Notes: generated by a model not told the origin, from the sequence alone. DNA of 64,000 bases from DASQUK01 sp963813485 (GCA_963813485.1 CAWEZE010000013.1:124001-188000), one strand, 5' to 3'; positions 8,696-21,300 are shown, counted from the first letter of the stretch. Numbers and translations are program-made.

Positions 8696-9490
8696 TCAGT
8701 GCCCCTTGCGTGATCCGCGAAATCGGCATTCAGTCGAGAAATCAGGTTGATCCGCCACGATCTTGTCGTAGAGAGGCTGGAAGCTGAACCAGCCGCCCAG
8801 GTTGGACCCGACTTGCGACTGGGTGAGAGCGGCGTACTCCTCGTCGATCGGGATGGGATCGCCGGCGGCCTCGGCCATCAGCTGCACCTGGCACGACCGG
8901 TCCATGGTGATGAACCACCACGCCGCCTCGTCGACCGTCTGGCCGACGGTGAGCAGACCGTGGTTGCGCAGGATGCAGGCCTTGGCGCCGCCGAGGGCGT
9001 GGGCGATGCGCTTGCCCTCCTCGACGTCGAGCACGACCCCGGTGTAGTCGTCGAAGACGGTGTGGTCGCCGTAGAAGGCGCAGGCGTCCTGGGTGATCGG
9101 CGCCAGTGGCTTGCCGAGCGTTGAGAACGCACGACCGTACGGCGAGTGCGTGTGGGCGGCGGCGTTGACGTCGGGTCGAGCCTCGTGGATCTGGCTGTGG
9201 ATGGCGAACGCCGCAGTGTTCACCGGCCAGTCGCCGTCGACGACCTCGCCCTCCCGGTTGACGCGGATGAGATCGGAGGCGCGGATCTGGCCGAAGCTCA
9301 TCCCGAGCGGGTTGACCCAGAACAGATCGGCATCCTCGGGATCGCGGCCGGTCAGGTGACCGGCGACGCCCTCGTTGAACCCGAAGCGGTCGAACAGCCG
9401 AAACGCCGCGGCCATGCGCTGCTTCATGTGCAAGCGCTCCTGGTCGGCCGACTCGAACTTGGGGAACTGGTGGGGGCGACGATCGGACAT
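8696..9490 (-). CDS. Class II aldolase/adducin family protein
   Basis: 264 aa from ATG 9490, with a strong GGAGGAG about seven bases upstream. The zinc ligands of class II aldolases appear as HTHSPYGRAFS, with a further histidine in ILRNHGLLTVG. The fold block FNEGVAGHLTGRDP is near the N-terminus. Family members cleave or epimerise phosphorylated and unphosphorylated sugars, and others only bind ligands. The next gene upstream is a type B esterase. The long in-frame extension upstream lies inside that esterase and was rejected. Confidence 0.88.
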   Translation of the reverse strand: MSDRRPHQFPKFESADQERLHMKQRMAAAFRLFDRFGFNEGVAGHLTGRDPEDADLFWVNPLGMSFGQIRASDLIRVNREGEVVDGDWPVNTAAFAIHSQIHEARPDVNAAAHTHSPYGRAFSTLGKPLAPITQDACAFYGDHTVFDDYTGVVLDVEEGKRIAHALGGAKACILRNHGLLTVGQTVDEAAWWFITMDRSCQVQLMAEAAGDPIPIDEEYAALTQSQVGSNLGGWFSFQPLYDKIVADQPDFSTECRFRGSRKGH

Positions 9491-9510
9491 GGGTGCTCCT
9501 CCCGGTGGTC

Positions 9511-11031
<1,521 letters not shown>

Positions 11032-11129
11032 GGTTCCGAGGCTACAGCGGACTTGACCCGGCGGTCAGGTGGCGGAAGTCTGGCATTTGATGGCCATGGA
11101 CCACGGCGTGGGCAGCACGGAGCCCGGTG

Positions 11130-11263
11130 GGGCCGGGGCGATCGCAGGTGGTGCATTCTGGGCGGCCAGGCGAGCCGAAGCGTGGGTGGCGCCGCAGGCA
11201 GCGCGGAGCCCCGGCAGGGCCGGGGCGATCGCAGGTGGTGCATTCTGGGCGGCCAGGCGAGCC
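11130..11263. repeat. Two-copy 47-bp direct repeat
   Basis: Copy 1 is 11130-11176 and copy 2 is 11217-11263, identical over 47 bases with an 87-base period. Similarity continues to the left (GCAGCACGGAGCC at 11112 against GCAGCGCGGAGCC at 11198). The core is GATCGCAGGTGGTGCATTCT followed by GGGCGGCCAGGCGAGCC. It lies between the divergently placed esterase start and the end of a zinc-finger gene. It is not CRISPR-like: there are only two copies, and the DNA between them resembles the repeat. Confidence 0.85.
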
Positions 11264-11293
11264 CTGCGGGCGTCGCCTGACCGCCCAGAATGC
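11240..11293. terminator. 21-bp near-perfect hairpin at the end of the repeat region
   Basis: The left arm 11240-11260 and right arm 11273-11293 are inverted copies over 21 bases with one mismatch. The loop is 12 bases and GC-rich. The left arm is part of the second direct-repeat copy. A stem this long could act as a terminator downstream of the zinc-finger gene on the minus strand (which ends at 11302). It could also be a palindromic dispersed element. No U-tract is present. Confidence 0.55.
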
Positions 11294-11301
11294 ATGTTCT
11301 G

Positions 11302-11688
11302 TCAAGTAGCAGGTCCCGTCTCCACGAACAGCCTCTGCTCCACCAGGGGCCGGGCGGCCGCCAGCAGCCACGCCACAGCGTCCCGGTAGTCCGCGGGCGC
11401 CGGATCGTCGGCGAGGTCCCGGTCCACGTCCTCGATCGCAGCCTCGAGCACGTACAGCCGGTCGTACAGATCGTCGAGCTCCCGGCGGGCGACGATCAGC
11501 TCGTGCTCGCTCAGGCCCACCTCCGTCGCCCTCCGGCGGGCTTGGTAGTCGAGCTGCCGGCAGCTCGGCTTGCAGAACTCGCGCCGGCGTCCCGGTCCGG
11601 CCCGCGGGGGCAGGCTGCGGCCACACCACCGGCACCGACTCCCCTGGGCTGATTCCGTGAATTCACGTAATTGGGGCTCGATGGCCAT
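11302..11688 (-). CDS. Small zinc-finger protein of unknown function
   Basis: 128 aa from ATG 11688. A treble-clef-like zinc finger is formed by Cys19, Cys22, Cys39 and Cys43 (SRCRWCGRSLP, then FCKPSCRQLDYQARRR). An amphipathic helical region follows (LSEHELIVARRELDDLYDR). Short actinobacterial proteins with CxxC and FCxxxCRQ finger pairs are common and uncharacterised. The basic stretch after the finger hints at nucleic-acid binding, but no function is known. It is followed on its strand by the repeat/hairpin region. Confidence 0.7.
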   Translation of the reverse strand: MAIEPQLREFTESAQGSRCRWCGRSLPPRAGPGRRREFCKPSCRQLDYQARRRATEVGLSEHELIVARRELDDLYDRLYVLEAAIEDVDRDLADDPAPADYRDAVAWLLAAARPLVEQRLFVETGPAT

Positions 11689-11885
11689 GGCACCGATGGT
11701 CGCAGCCGTGGCGCAGTGGCTCGCGGATGGTCCTTACAGGGCGTTGAGGTCAAGGGTTCCGTCGAAGGGACGCCGAGGTCATGAGTTCCGGATCCGGAAC
11801 CCAATGACCCTCGTCCTGTCCGGTACGGCCCACGCTCCGGCTGTCCCGACCGGCTATGCCAGACTCGGCGCCGATGGAGGCGACC

Positions 11886-12836
11886 GTGTCCCCACCGCCG
11901 GCGCCGCCGAGCGCACCGATCCTGCGTGCCTCCGGCCTCACCATGACGTATCCGGGCGGGACCACGGCGCTGGCGGGGTTCACGGTCGACGTGCCACCGG
12001 GATCGGTGGGGCTCGTGGGCGCCAACGGCGCCGGAAAGACCACCTTGTTCCGCCTCATGCTCGGGTTGATGGAGCCCACTTCGGGGTCGCTCGAGGTCAC
12101 CGGACGGTCGGTGGCGTCCGATCCCGTCGGCATCCGCAGCCGCCTCGGGTACATGCCCGAGCACGATTGTCTGCCCCTCGACCAGACGGCCGCCGACATC
12201 GTGGCGACGTTCGGCGAGCTGGCCGGCCTCCCGGCGCGGGCGGCGCGCCAACGGGCGTCCGACATGCTCGACCTGGTCGGGCTCGACGAGGCCCGTTTCC
12301 GTCCCGTGGGCGGGTTCTCGACCGGCATGCGGCAGCGCACCAAGTTGGCCCAGGCGCTCGTCGCCGATCCTCAGCTGGTGCTGCTCGACGAGCCGACGGC
12401 CGGCCTCGATCCCATGGGCCGCGAGGACATGCTCGAGCTGGTCGGCCGCCTGGCGGGCTTCGGTATCTCGGCCATCCTGGCCACCCATCTGCTCGACGAC
12501 GTGCAGCGCGTCTGCCAGCACGTGGTGATGATCGACCGCGGCCGGCTGGTGCTGGCGGGCCCGATCGACAAGCTGATGCAGACCACCGGAGTCATGAGGG
12601 TCGAGGTCGGCGGGCGGCCGGCCTCCGGGCAGGCGCTGGTCGACGCGCTGGCGGCGCTGCGCATCGGGGCCGGGCTGGTCGACGAGCACACCGTCGAGGT
12701 CGACACCAGCCAGCACGGCGACGCCGCCTTCGACGCCGTCCGCGACCTCACGGCGGACCTGGGGTTGCGGCTCTACTCGCTGTCGACCCGCCACCGCTCG
12801 CTCGACGACGTCTTCATGCAGGAGGCCCGCCGGTGA
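11886..12836 (+). CDS. ABC-2 exporter ATP-binding protein (first)
   Basis: 316 aa from GTG 11886. This start was preferred over ATG 11856 and 11874 because a perfect GGAGG ends five bases before it. Walker A is GANGAGKTT at 45-53, the signature is FSTGMRQRTKLAQAL and Walker B is QLVLLDEPTAGLD. The C-terminal extension is typical of ABC-2 drug or antibiotic exporter ATPases. It is the first of four genes (ATPase, permease, ATPase, permease) joined by 4-base GTGA overlaps or mini-ORFs, so it probably powers one heteromeric exporter. The substrate is unknown. Confidence 0.93.
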   Translation: MSPPPAPPSAPILRASGLTMTYPGGTTALAGFTVDVPPGSVGLVGANGAGKTTLFRLMLGLMEPTSGSLEVTGRSVASDPVGIRSRLGYMPEHDCLPLDQTAADIVATFGELAGLPARAARQRASDMLDLVGLDEARFRPVGGFSTGMRQRTKLAQALVADPQLVLLDEPTAGLDPMGREDMLELVGRLAGFGISAILATHLLDDVQRVCQHVVMIDRGRLVLAGPIDKLMQTTGVMRVEVGGRPASGQALVDALAALRIGAGLVDEHTVEVDTSQHGDAAFDAVRDLTADLGLRLYSLSTRHRSLDDVFMQEARR

Positions 12837-13738
12837 CCGCGCTGCCCCCGGCGCTGTCGGGCGCTGTCTACGACCGCGGCTACCGACCCTACGAGGGCCT
12901 GCGCGGCGGACGTCGCGAGGCCACGTTCGCCCTGTGGCGGCTGTCGGTTCGGCGGGCCCTCGGCTTGCGCCGCTCCTGGCGTCAGAAGGTGTTTCCCTGG
13001 AGCCTGCTGGCGATCGCCACCGTCCCGGCGGTCGTCAACGTGGGGATCGGCTACGCCGCCAAGGAGAGCCCTGCGGACTTCCGCGACTTCTCGTTCATCA
13101 CCTACCGGGAGTACGTGGGCGTGTCGACGGCGCTGCTGCTGTTCGTGGCGCTGACGGCGCCGGACGTCGTATGTCCCGATCGCAGCCAGCGCGTGCTCCC
13201 GCTCCTGTTCTCGCGACCGCTGACCGGCGCCGACTACGTCGCGGCCAAGGTGGGCGCGATCGCCGCCATCGTCTTCGGTTTCGGGTTCCTGCCCCAGGTC
13301 GTGCTGTTCGTGGGCCAGATGTTCGTGACCAGGGACGGGGCGCTCGACTACTTCACCGACCACGCCGAGGTGCTGTGGCAGGTACCGGCGGCCCTCGTGG
13401 TGCTGGCGGTCTACTACGCCGCGGTCGGCGTGGCCTTGGCCTCGCTCACCGATCGGCGGATCGTGGGCGGCGTGGCCATCCTGGGCTTGGCGCTGGTCAC
13501 GTCGGGGATCGCGTCGATCTTCGAAGCCTCGGCCGACGACGGGACGGCGCTGGCGATCATCAATGTCCTGGCACTGCCGCTCGCGGTGCGGGACTTGATC
13601 TTCCTGGGTCACGTCAGCGACGACTCCGGCCTGTCGGGCGTGTCGGGAGGCGGCGTCCTGGCGGTGACCGCCTACCTGGTCGTGCTGCTCAGCGCCGTGG
13701 CGTTGCTGCTGCACCGCTACCGCGAGGTGGACCTGTGA
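12833..13738 (+). CDS. ABC-2 type permease (first)
   Basis: 301 aa from GTG 12833, which overlaps the ATPase stop (GTGA). It has six hydrophobic segments, among them SLLAIATVPAVVNVGIGY, VSTALLLFVALTAP, VGAIAAIVFGFGFLPQVVLF, VPAALVVLAVYYAAVGVAL and a C-terminal AYLVVLLSAVALLL. The segment CPDRSQRVLPLLFSRPL is a typical ABC-2 cytoplasmic loop. It ends on another GTGA overlap with the second ATPase. The long in-frame stretch upstream runs through the first ATPase gene and is not coding. Confidence 0.9.
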   Translation: MTALPPALSGAVYDRGYRPYEGLRGGRREATFALWRLSVRRALGLRRSWRQKVFPWSLLAIATVPAVVNVGIGYAAKESPADFRDFSFITYREYVGVSTALLLFVALTAPDVVCPDRSQRVLPLLFSRPLTGADYVAAKVGAIAAIVFGFGFLPQVVLFVGQMFVTRDGALDYFTDHAEVLWQVPAALVVLAVYYAAVGVALASLTDRRIVGGVAILGLALVTSGIASIFEASADDGTALAIINVLALPLAVRDLIFLGHVSDDSGLSGVSGGGVLAVTAYLVVLLSAVALLLHRYREVDL

Positions 13739-14808
13739 CGGCGGCCGTTCCCGAGCCCACGACGCCCGAGCCGCCGCCCGCGCCTCCTCCCCCGCCGGTG
13801 GCCGGCGCGCCAATGCCGGCCCCGGCCTCAGGCCGACTCGACATTCCGCCCGCTCCCCCTCCCCCGCAGCCTGCGGTCGCGCTCGATCCGGCTTTCGTGA
13901 CCGACGCCACGGTGGCGGTCCGCGGTGCCAGCGTGTGGTTCGGCCACAAGGTGGCGCTCACCGATCTTTCGTGCTCGTTCGGCCCGGGGGTGACCGGGCT
14001 CCTGGGGCCCAACGGCGCCGGCAAGACCACGCTCATGCGGGCCATCGTGGGCCTGCTCCGGCCCAACGAGGGCGCCGTGGCGGTGCTCGAGCGCGATCCC
14101 CATACCGACCGGGGTGTGCAGCGCAGCATCGCGCTGGTGCCGGAGGACGAGGCTGTGCCCGCGGCGCTCAGCGCTCGCCAGCTGGTGCGCTACACGGCGG
14201 CGCTGCACCGGGTCGGCGATCGTGGACTGCCCGACCGGTGCCTGGACACGGTCGGGCTGCTGGACGTGGCCGACCGCAAGGTGCGTGGCTTCAGCAAGGG
14301 GATGCGCCAACGCGCCAAGGTCGCCGCCGCGCTGGTCACGGACCCCCGCATCCTCGTCCTCGACGAACCCCTCAACGGCGCTGATCCGATGCAGCGGGTG
14401 GCGCTGATCGACCTCTTCCAGACGCTCGGCAGCCAGGGCCGCACGGTGATCGTCAGCTCGCATGTGCTGCACGAGGTCGAGCGGCTGGCGGGACGGCAGA
14501 TCGTGATCATCCGGGGCCGATTGGCGGCCGCCGGGGACCATCGGGCCATCCGCGACGCGCTCGCCGACCGGCCCCGGTCGGTGCTGGTGCGCACCCCCGA
14601 GGCCCGCCGGCTCGCCCGCCACCTCGTGGCGCTGGACGCCGTTCGGGGCGTGACCGTCGACGGCAACACGGTCGTGGTGTCGTCGCCCCGGGCCGGAGAG
14701 CTGGCCGAGCTGTTGCCGGGTGCGGCCCGCGACGCAGGTGCCCGACTGCACGAGGTGCGTCCGCTCGACGACTCGCTGGAGAGCGTCTTCCGGGAGCTGC
14801 TGCGATGA
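13735..14808 (+). CDS. ABC-2 exporter ATP-binding protein with Pro-rich N-terminus (second)
   Basis: 357 aa from GTG 13735. Residues 1-58 are a Pro/Ala-rich extension (PPPAPPPPPV and similar) that ABC ATPases usually lack. The ATPase core follows: GLLGPNGAGKTTLMRA (Walker A), FSKGMRQRAKVAAAL (signature) and ILVLDEPLNGADPMQR (Walker B, with Asn where Ala or Gly is usual). It probably pairs with the permease at 14896. The extension may be a tether or a protein-binding segment. The stop is the start of a bridging mini-ORF. Confidence 0.9.
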   Translation: MTAAVPEPTTPEPPPAPPPPPVAGAPMPAPASGRLDIPPAPPPPQPAVALDPAFVTDATVAVRGASVWFGHKVALTDLSCSFGPGVTGLLGPNGAGKTTLMRAIVGLLRPNEGAVAVLERDPHTDRGVQRSIALVPEDEAVPAALSARQLVRYTAALHRVGDRGLPDRCLDTVGLLDVADRKVRGFSKGMRQRAKVAAALVTDPRILVLDEPLNGADPMQRVALIDLFQTLGSQGRTVIVSSHVLHEVERLAGRQIVIIRGRLAAAGDHRAIRDALADRPRSVLVRTPEARRLARHLVALDAVRGVTVDGNTVVVSSPRAGELAELLPGAARDAGARLHEVRPLDDSLESVFRELLR

Positions 14809-14899
14809 GCGAGCGTCCGCAATGCAGCGAGCCCTGGGCCCGAGCGGCCCGTCGCCGAAGGCGACAAAAGAGCGGGAAGCGATGAGCGGGCACCGGTGA
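14805..14899 (+). repeat. Chain of two bridging mini-ORFs (MSERP family, then a 5-codon frame)
   Basis: ATG 14805 overlaps the stop of the second ATPase (ATGA). It opens a 26-codon frame beginning MSERPQCSEPWARAARRR and ending QKSGKR. Its TGA (14883-14885) overlaps another ATG (14882), which encodes only MSGHR. That frame's TGA (14897-14899) overlaps the GTG of the second permease. A ribosome could cross the 87-base gap by three successive stop/restart events. The peptide and DNA resemble the copy at 60383-60514. Confidence 0.5.
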
Positions 14900-15687
14900 G
14901 CGAGTCGACGGCCACCGGCGTTCCCGTAGCGGCGCCGGCCGGACGGCGGCTGCCGAGCCCGTTCACGGCGCTGGTCGCCTACACCCTGCGGGCCTGCCTG
15001 CCGGTCCGCCGCTGGTTCGGCGTGCTGTTGCCCTGCGCCGGAGCGTTGCTGTTCGGCTGGCTCTCGGCCAGTGATTCTCGCAGTGCCGAGGCGGCGTTCG
15101 GCGACGTCGCCGAGATCGGCCTGTTCGGGCTGGTGCTGCCGCTGACGTGCCTGGTCATCGGCGACGCCGTGCTCGGCGCTGACATCCGGGCGGGGACGTT
15201 CCCGCTCACGTGGCTGTCACCGGTCGGGTTCGGCACCATCGTCGTCGGACGCTGGCTGGGCGGGTGGCTCGTGGCGCTGGTCAGCCTGGTGCCGGCCCTG
15301 GTCCTGGCGACGGTGGTGGCCGGCGTGCCCGAGGGGGCGGGGGCCATGGCCATCGCCGGCGCCGCTGGTTCGGCCGCCTACATCGGGCTGTTCGTGATGA
15401 TCGGCGCCGCGGTCCGCCGGGCCGCGGTGTGGGCCCTGGCGGTGGTGTTCCTGGGCGAACGCCTGCTGGGGGGCGTGCTGTCCGGCATCGCCCAGATCTC
15501 GCCGATGTGGGAGTCGCAGCAGGTCTACGCCGGGCTCGCCGACGACCACGGGGGCGGGCTCCTGCTGCGTGACGGCACGCCCAACGGCTGGAGCGCGGTC
15601 GTCCGGTTGGTGATCGTGGCGATCGTGACGCTGGCAGTGGCATCGTGGCGGGTCCGCCACCTGACGCCGACGGGCGGCGACGAGTGA
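14896..15687 (+). CDS. ABC-2 type permease (second)
   Basis: 263 aa from GTG 14896. It is a multi-spanning membrane protein with hydrophobic segments at about 40-60, 78-100, 120-150, 155-180, 185-200 and 240-255. Examples are FGVLLPCAGALLFGWL, LFGLVLPLTCLVIGDAVLG and WLVALVSLVPALVLATVV. It is the fourth gene of the exporter set. The start is fixed by GTGA overlap with the upstream 5-codon frame. The family is divergent, and I infer permease function from topology and position. Confidence 0.82.
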   Translation: MSESTATGVPVAAPAGRRLPSPFTALVAYTLRACLPVRRWFGVLLPCAGALLFGWLSASDSRSAEAAFGDVAEIGLFGLVLPLTCLVIGDAVLGADIRAGTFPLTWLSPVGFGTIVVGRWLGGWLVALVSLVPALVLATVVAGVPEGAGAMAIAGAAGSAAYIGLFVMIGAAVRRAAVWALAVVFLGERLLGGVLSGIAQISPMWESQQVYAGLADDHGGGLLLRDGTPNGWSAVVRLVIVAIVTLAVASWRVRHLTPTGGDE

Positions 15688-15750
15688 CCGGACCCGGCGG
15701 GCCGAAGTACTGGTCGTCGCCGGGGGTCCACTAGCCTGTACGGCGCTGAC

Positions 15751-15897
15751 GACCCCCCGTGGGAGAGTCCTGGCGGCCGGAACGTCTTCGGCTGGCGGGC
15801 GCCGAAGGGGCAACTACCCCGGAACCTCTCAGGCACAAGGGACCGCAGGGGTGAGGCAGCTCTGGAGCTGCAGTCCGTGGCGACAGAGGGGGTGCAT
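15751..15897 (+). promoter_or_regulatory. Glycine riboswitch upstream of gcvP
   Basis: The conserved aptamer blocks occur in order: GGGAGAGTCC (15761-15770), GCGCCGAAGGGGCAACTACC (15799-15818), CCTCTCAGGC (15825-15834) and a closing AGGGACCG. The P1 helix is ACCCCC pairing with GGGGT (about 15752 and 15848). It is followed by a strong hairpin, GCAGCTCTGGAGCTGC (15856-15871), and GACAGAGGGGG (15882-15892). This fits a single aptamer with a 3' ghost stem rather than a tandem pair. The gcvP Shine-Dalgarno (CTGGAGC, 15954-15960) lies 60 bases downstream. In known cases glycine binding turns on cleavage genes. The platform mechanism was not worked out here. Confidence 0.92.
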
Positions 15898-15967
15898 CGT
15901 CGCTGGGACCCCTCAGGGCGAGTGACCGGAGAAGCACCAACTACTACCAACCCTCTGGAGCAATGCC

Positions 15968-18812
<2,845 letters not shown>

Positions 18813-18814
<2 letters not shown>

Positions 18815-18871
18815 GCCTCCTGGGTCACTGATTGCCATCTTTCGACGGCTTTTCAGCGGCTCAGGAGGCTC
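18813..18871 (+). terminator. Long-loop hairpin at the gcvP 3' end
   Basis: GAGCCTCCTG (18813-18822, starting inside the gcvP stop) is a perfect 10-bp inverse of CAGGAGGCTC (18862-18871), with a 39-base loop. It lies between two convergent genes, so it could terminate from either side. The large loop and lack of a T-run make it weaker than a classical terminator. Confidence 0.5.
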
Positions 18872-18969
18872 ACTTCGGAACGTACACCCACCCTGCGTTC
18901 TTGGGAAGGGTCAATCTGGCGTCCATCCCTGCGTAACGCCCGCCACGATGGTGGCGCTGCCTCAGGCCC

Positions 18970-20010
18970 TTAGGGCTGCTCGGCTATCACCAGCTCGCCG
19001 ATCTGGCGCAGGAGCGGACTAGGGCCGGAGACCAGCAGCGTCGTCACGCAGGTGGCCCGCCATCGCTCGAGGTCCTCGCGGATCTTGGCGGGTGGGCCAA
19101 CCAGGTAGACGTCCTCGACCATGGGTGTGGTCACCGCCGCGGCCGCATCGGCCTTGCGCCCCTGGAGGTACGCCTCCTGGATCTTCTCGCACTCGGCTTC
19201 GTAGCCCAGGCGCACGAACACGTCCTTGTGGAAGTTGCGGTCGCGTGCGCCCATGCCGCCGATGTAGAGGGCCAGGTTGGGCCGCAGGAAGTCAGCACAG
19301 GCCTCGACGTCATCGCCGGGCACCACAGGTACGACGCAGGCGACCTCGAAGTCGTCGGCGGTACGGCGGGCCCCCGGGCGGGCGAAACCTTCGGCCAGCG
19401 CGGCGCGGTAGAAGTCGTCGGCCCGGGGCGAGAAGAACATCGGCAGCCAGCCGTCGCCGATCTCCGCGGCCAAGGCCACGTTCTTGGGTCCCTCGGCACC
19501 GAGGTAGATGGGGATGTCGGTGCGGAGCGGGCGAACGATCGACTTGAGCGGCTTGCCCAGCCCGGTGCCACCGGGAAGCGGCATGGAGTAGTGCTCGCCG
19601 TGGTATTCGACGGGTTGGTCGCGAGCGACGATCCGGCGAATGATGTCGACGTACTCACGGGTGCGGGCCAGGGGCTTGGCGTAGTCCTGCCCGTACCACC
19701 CCTCGACCACCTGCGGTCCCGAGACGCCCAGCCCGAGGATCAGCCGGCCCCCCGACAGGTGGTCGAGCGTGATGGCGGTCATCGCGGTCGACGCCGGCGT
19801 CCGGGCCGAGATCTGGGTGATGGACGTGCCCAGCTTGATCCGTTGTGTCGCCGCGCCCCACCAGGCGAGGGGTGTGAAGCAGTCGGACCCGTAGGCTTCG
19901 GCCGTCCAGACGGATTCGAAGCCGAGCGCCTCGGCGGTGGCGATCTGGTCGACGGCGTCGGCCGGGGGCCCGCTCGGCGGCCAGTAGCCGACGACCAGGC
20001 CCAGCTTCAC
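18970..20010 (-). CDS. LLM-class F420-dependent oxidoreductase, Rv3520c-like
   Basis: 346 aa from GTG 20010. It is a luciferase-like TIM barrel: FESVWTAEAYGSDCFTPLAW, TSITQISARTPASTAM, LDHLSGGRLILGLGVSGPQV and IYLGAEGPKNVALAAEIGDG. From memory these blocks are close to M. tuberculosis Rv3520c, which sits in the KstR steroid region. The likely role is an F420-dependent step in steroid or lipid catabolism, substrate unknown. It is translationally coupled (GTGA overlap) to the frameshifted DivIVA-like gene, and both share a divergent promoter region with a KstR-type box. Confidence 0.85.
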   Translation of the reverse strand: MKLGLVVGYWPPSGPPADAVDQIATAEALGFESVWTAEAYGSDCFTPLAWWGAATQRIKLGTSITQISARTPASTAMTAITLDHLSGGRLILGLGVSGPQVVEGWYGQDYAKPLARTREYVDIIRRIVARDQPVEYHGEHYSMPLPGGTGLGKPLKSIVRPLRTDIPIYLGAEGPKNVALAAEIGDGWLPMFFSPRADDFYRAALAEGFARPGARRTADDFEVACVVPVVPGDDVEACADFLRPNLALYIGGMGARDRNFHKDVFVRLGYEAECEKIQEAYLQGRKADAAAAVTTPMVEDVYLVGPPAKIREDLERWRATCVTTLLVSGPSPLLRQIGELVIAEQP

Positions 20011-21300
20011 CCGGCTTTACCCACCCGCAGCTCGTTGGCGTCGGACGCGCCGTTGCTGTCGCCGGCGTCGGTGGTCGCCTCCTCGACGGCCTCCTGCACG
20101 TCTTCGACCTTCTCGGCGGCCTCCTGGACCGTCGCCTGCTGCTCGCTCGGCAGGGTGCCGAGCCCGGCCAGACCAGACAGCATCTCGCGCAGCTGCGTCA
20201 GCTGGTTGGTCACCGCGTCGCGCTGGCGGGTCAGCTCGCCCACCTCACGTTCGGCGGTCTGCTTGGTGACCTCGGCGTGGGTCTTGGCGTCGAACACCAG
20301 CTGGTCGGCCTCGGACTTGGCGTCGGCCACGGTTCGGTCGGCGAAGGCCTTGGACTTTTCGATGATGTCGTTGGCCTCGGCCTCGCTGTCTCGCCGGCGC
20401 TGGTCGGATGCCTGCTCGGTCTCCTTGGCCCGGGTATCGGCCACCTTGGCGCGCTGCTCGGCCTCGGCCACCAACTTCTGCGTCGCCGGCGACCGCGGCG
20501 TCGTGGCGCTCGCCCTCCTCGCGCTCTGACCGCTCGCGGCGCTCGGCCAGTTCGAGCTCGAGCGCCTGCAGCTCGGCCTCGCGCTTCTCCTTGGCCTTGG
20601 TGAGCAGCTTGGAGGCGGCGGCTCGCTTTTCCTCTGCCTCCCGGGACGCCACGTTGCGCAACTCGATGATCTCGCGCTCGCCGGTGGCGCGGAGCGTGGC
20701 GATCTCGCGCTCGGCGGTGGCCCTGTGCTCGGCCACCTCGTGGTCGGTGACGCTGCGGAGCTGGCTGGTCTCGCGCTCGGCCTCCCCGCGCAGGCCCTCG
20801 GCCTCCCGCTTGGCCGCGGCCCGCCCCTCGTTGGCTTCACGATCGGCGGAGTCGCGAGTGGCCTTGGCTTCGCGTTCGGCGGCGGTCTTGACGGCCGTGG
20901 CCACGGCCCGTGCCTTCTCGACCACCTCCTTGGACTCGAGGTGGGCGGCGGCGATCAGCTTCTCGGCCTCGCGCTTGGATTCGTCGCGGTGCTCGTGGGC
21001 CTGTTCCTCGGCGAGCCGCAGGAGCTGCTCGACCCGCGTGCCCAGCCCGGAAAGCGTGGGCTGGGCCGTCTCGTCGAGCTGCTTGGCTTGCTCGGCGACT
21101 TTACGTTCGAGCTCGTTGATGCGATCTCGAGCGTCGGTGGTGCCCGTCTTTGCCTTGGTGGTCGCGTTGATCAGCTCTTCGATGCGGGCCTGAAGCCGCT
21201 CGATGAACATGTCGACCTGTGTGCGTTCGTAACCCCTGAGGACGATGGTGAAGTCAGGGGTGCCGGCGCTGTCGGTCGTCGGCGAAGTGGTAGTCCCCAT
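20007..21300 (-). pseudogene. DivIVA-domain coiled-coil protein with an apparent +1 frameshift
   Basis: Translation from ATG 21300 gives a DivIVA-type N-terminus (FTIVLRGYERTQVDMFIERL at 18-37), then a long Ala/Glu/Arg coiled coil (EREIATLRATGEREIIELRN and similar). The frame ends its coiled-coil character near 20490. The coil continues in the next frame (KLVAEAEQRAKVADTRAKET onward) to TGA 20007. Removing one base in the GCCGGCG stretch at about 20485-20492 would restore one 430-aa protein. It may be a sequencing error, a real lesion or programmed slippage. DivIVA proteins organise polar growth and septation. The stop overlaps the start of the F420 oxidoreductase (GTGA). Confidence 0.75.

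Noticed and set aside
11130..11263. CRISPR array
   Set aside because: Only two repeat copies, the spacing DNA is itself repeat-like, and there are no cas genes in the window.
11042..11635. Reading frames inside the direct-repeat region on the minus strand, containing repeated RPECTTCDRPG-type peptides
   Set aside because: The peptide repeats follow directly from the DNA repeat, the frame overlaps the real zinc-finger gene and no domain is present.
15855..15897. A second full glycine aptamer
   Set aside because: The conserved core GCCGAAGG and CTCTCAGG blocks are absent; only a short hairpin and GACAGAGGGGG remain, fitting a ghost stem.
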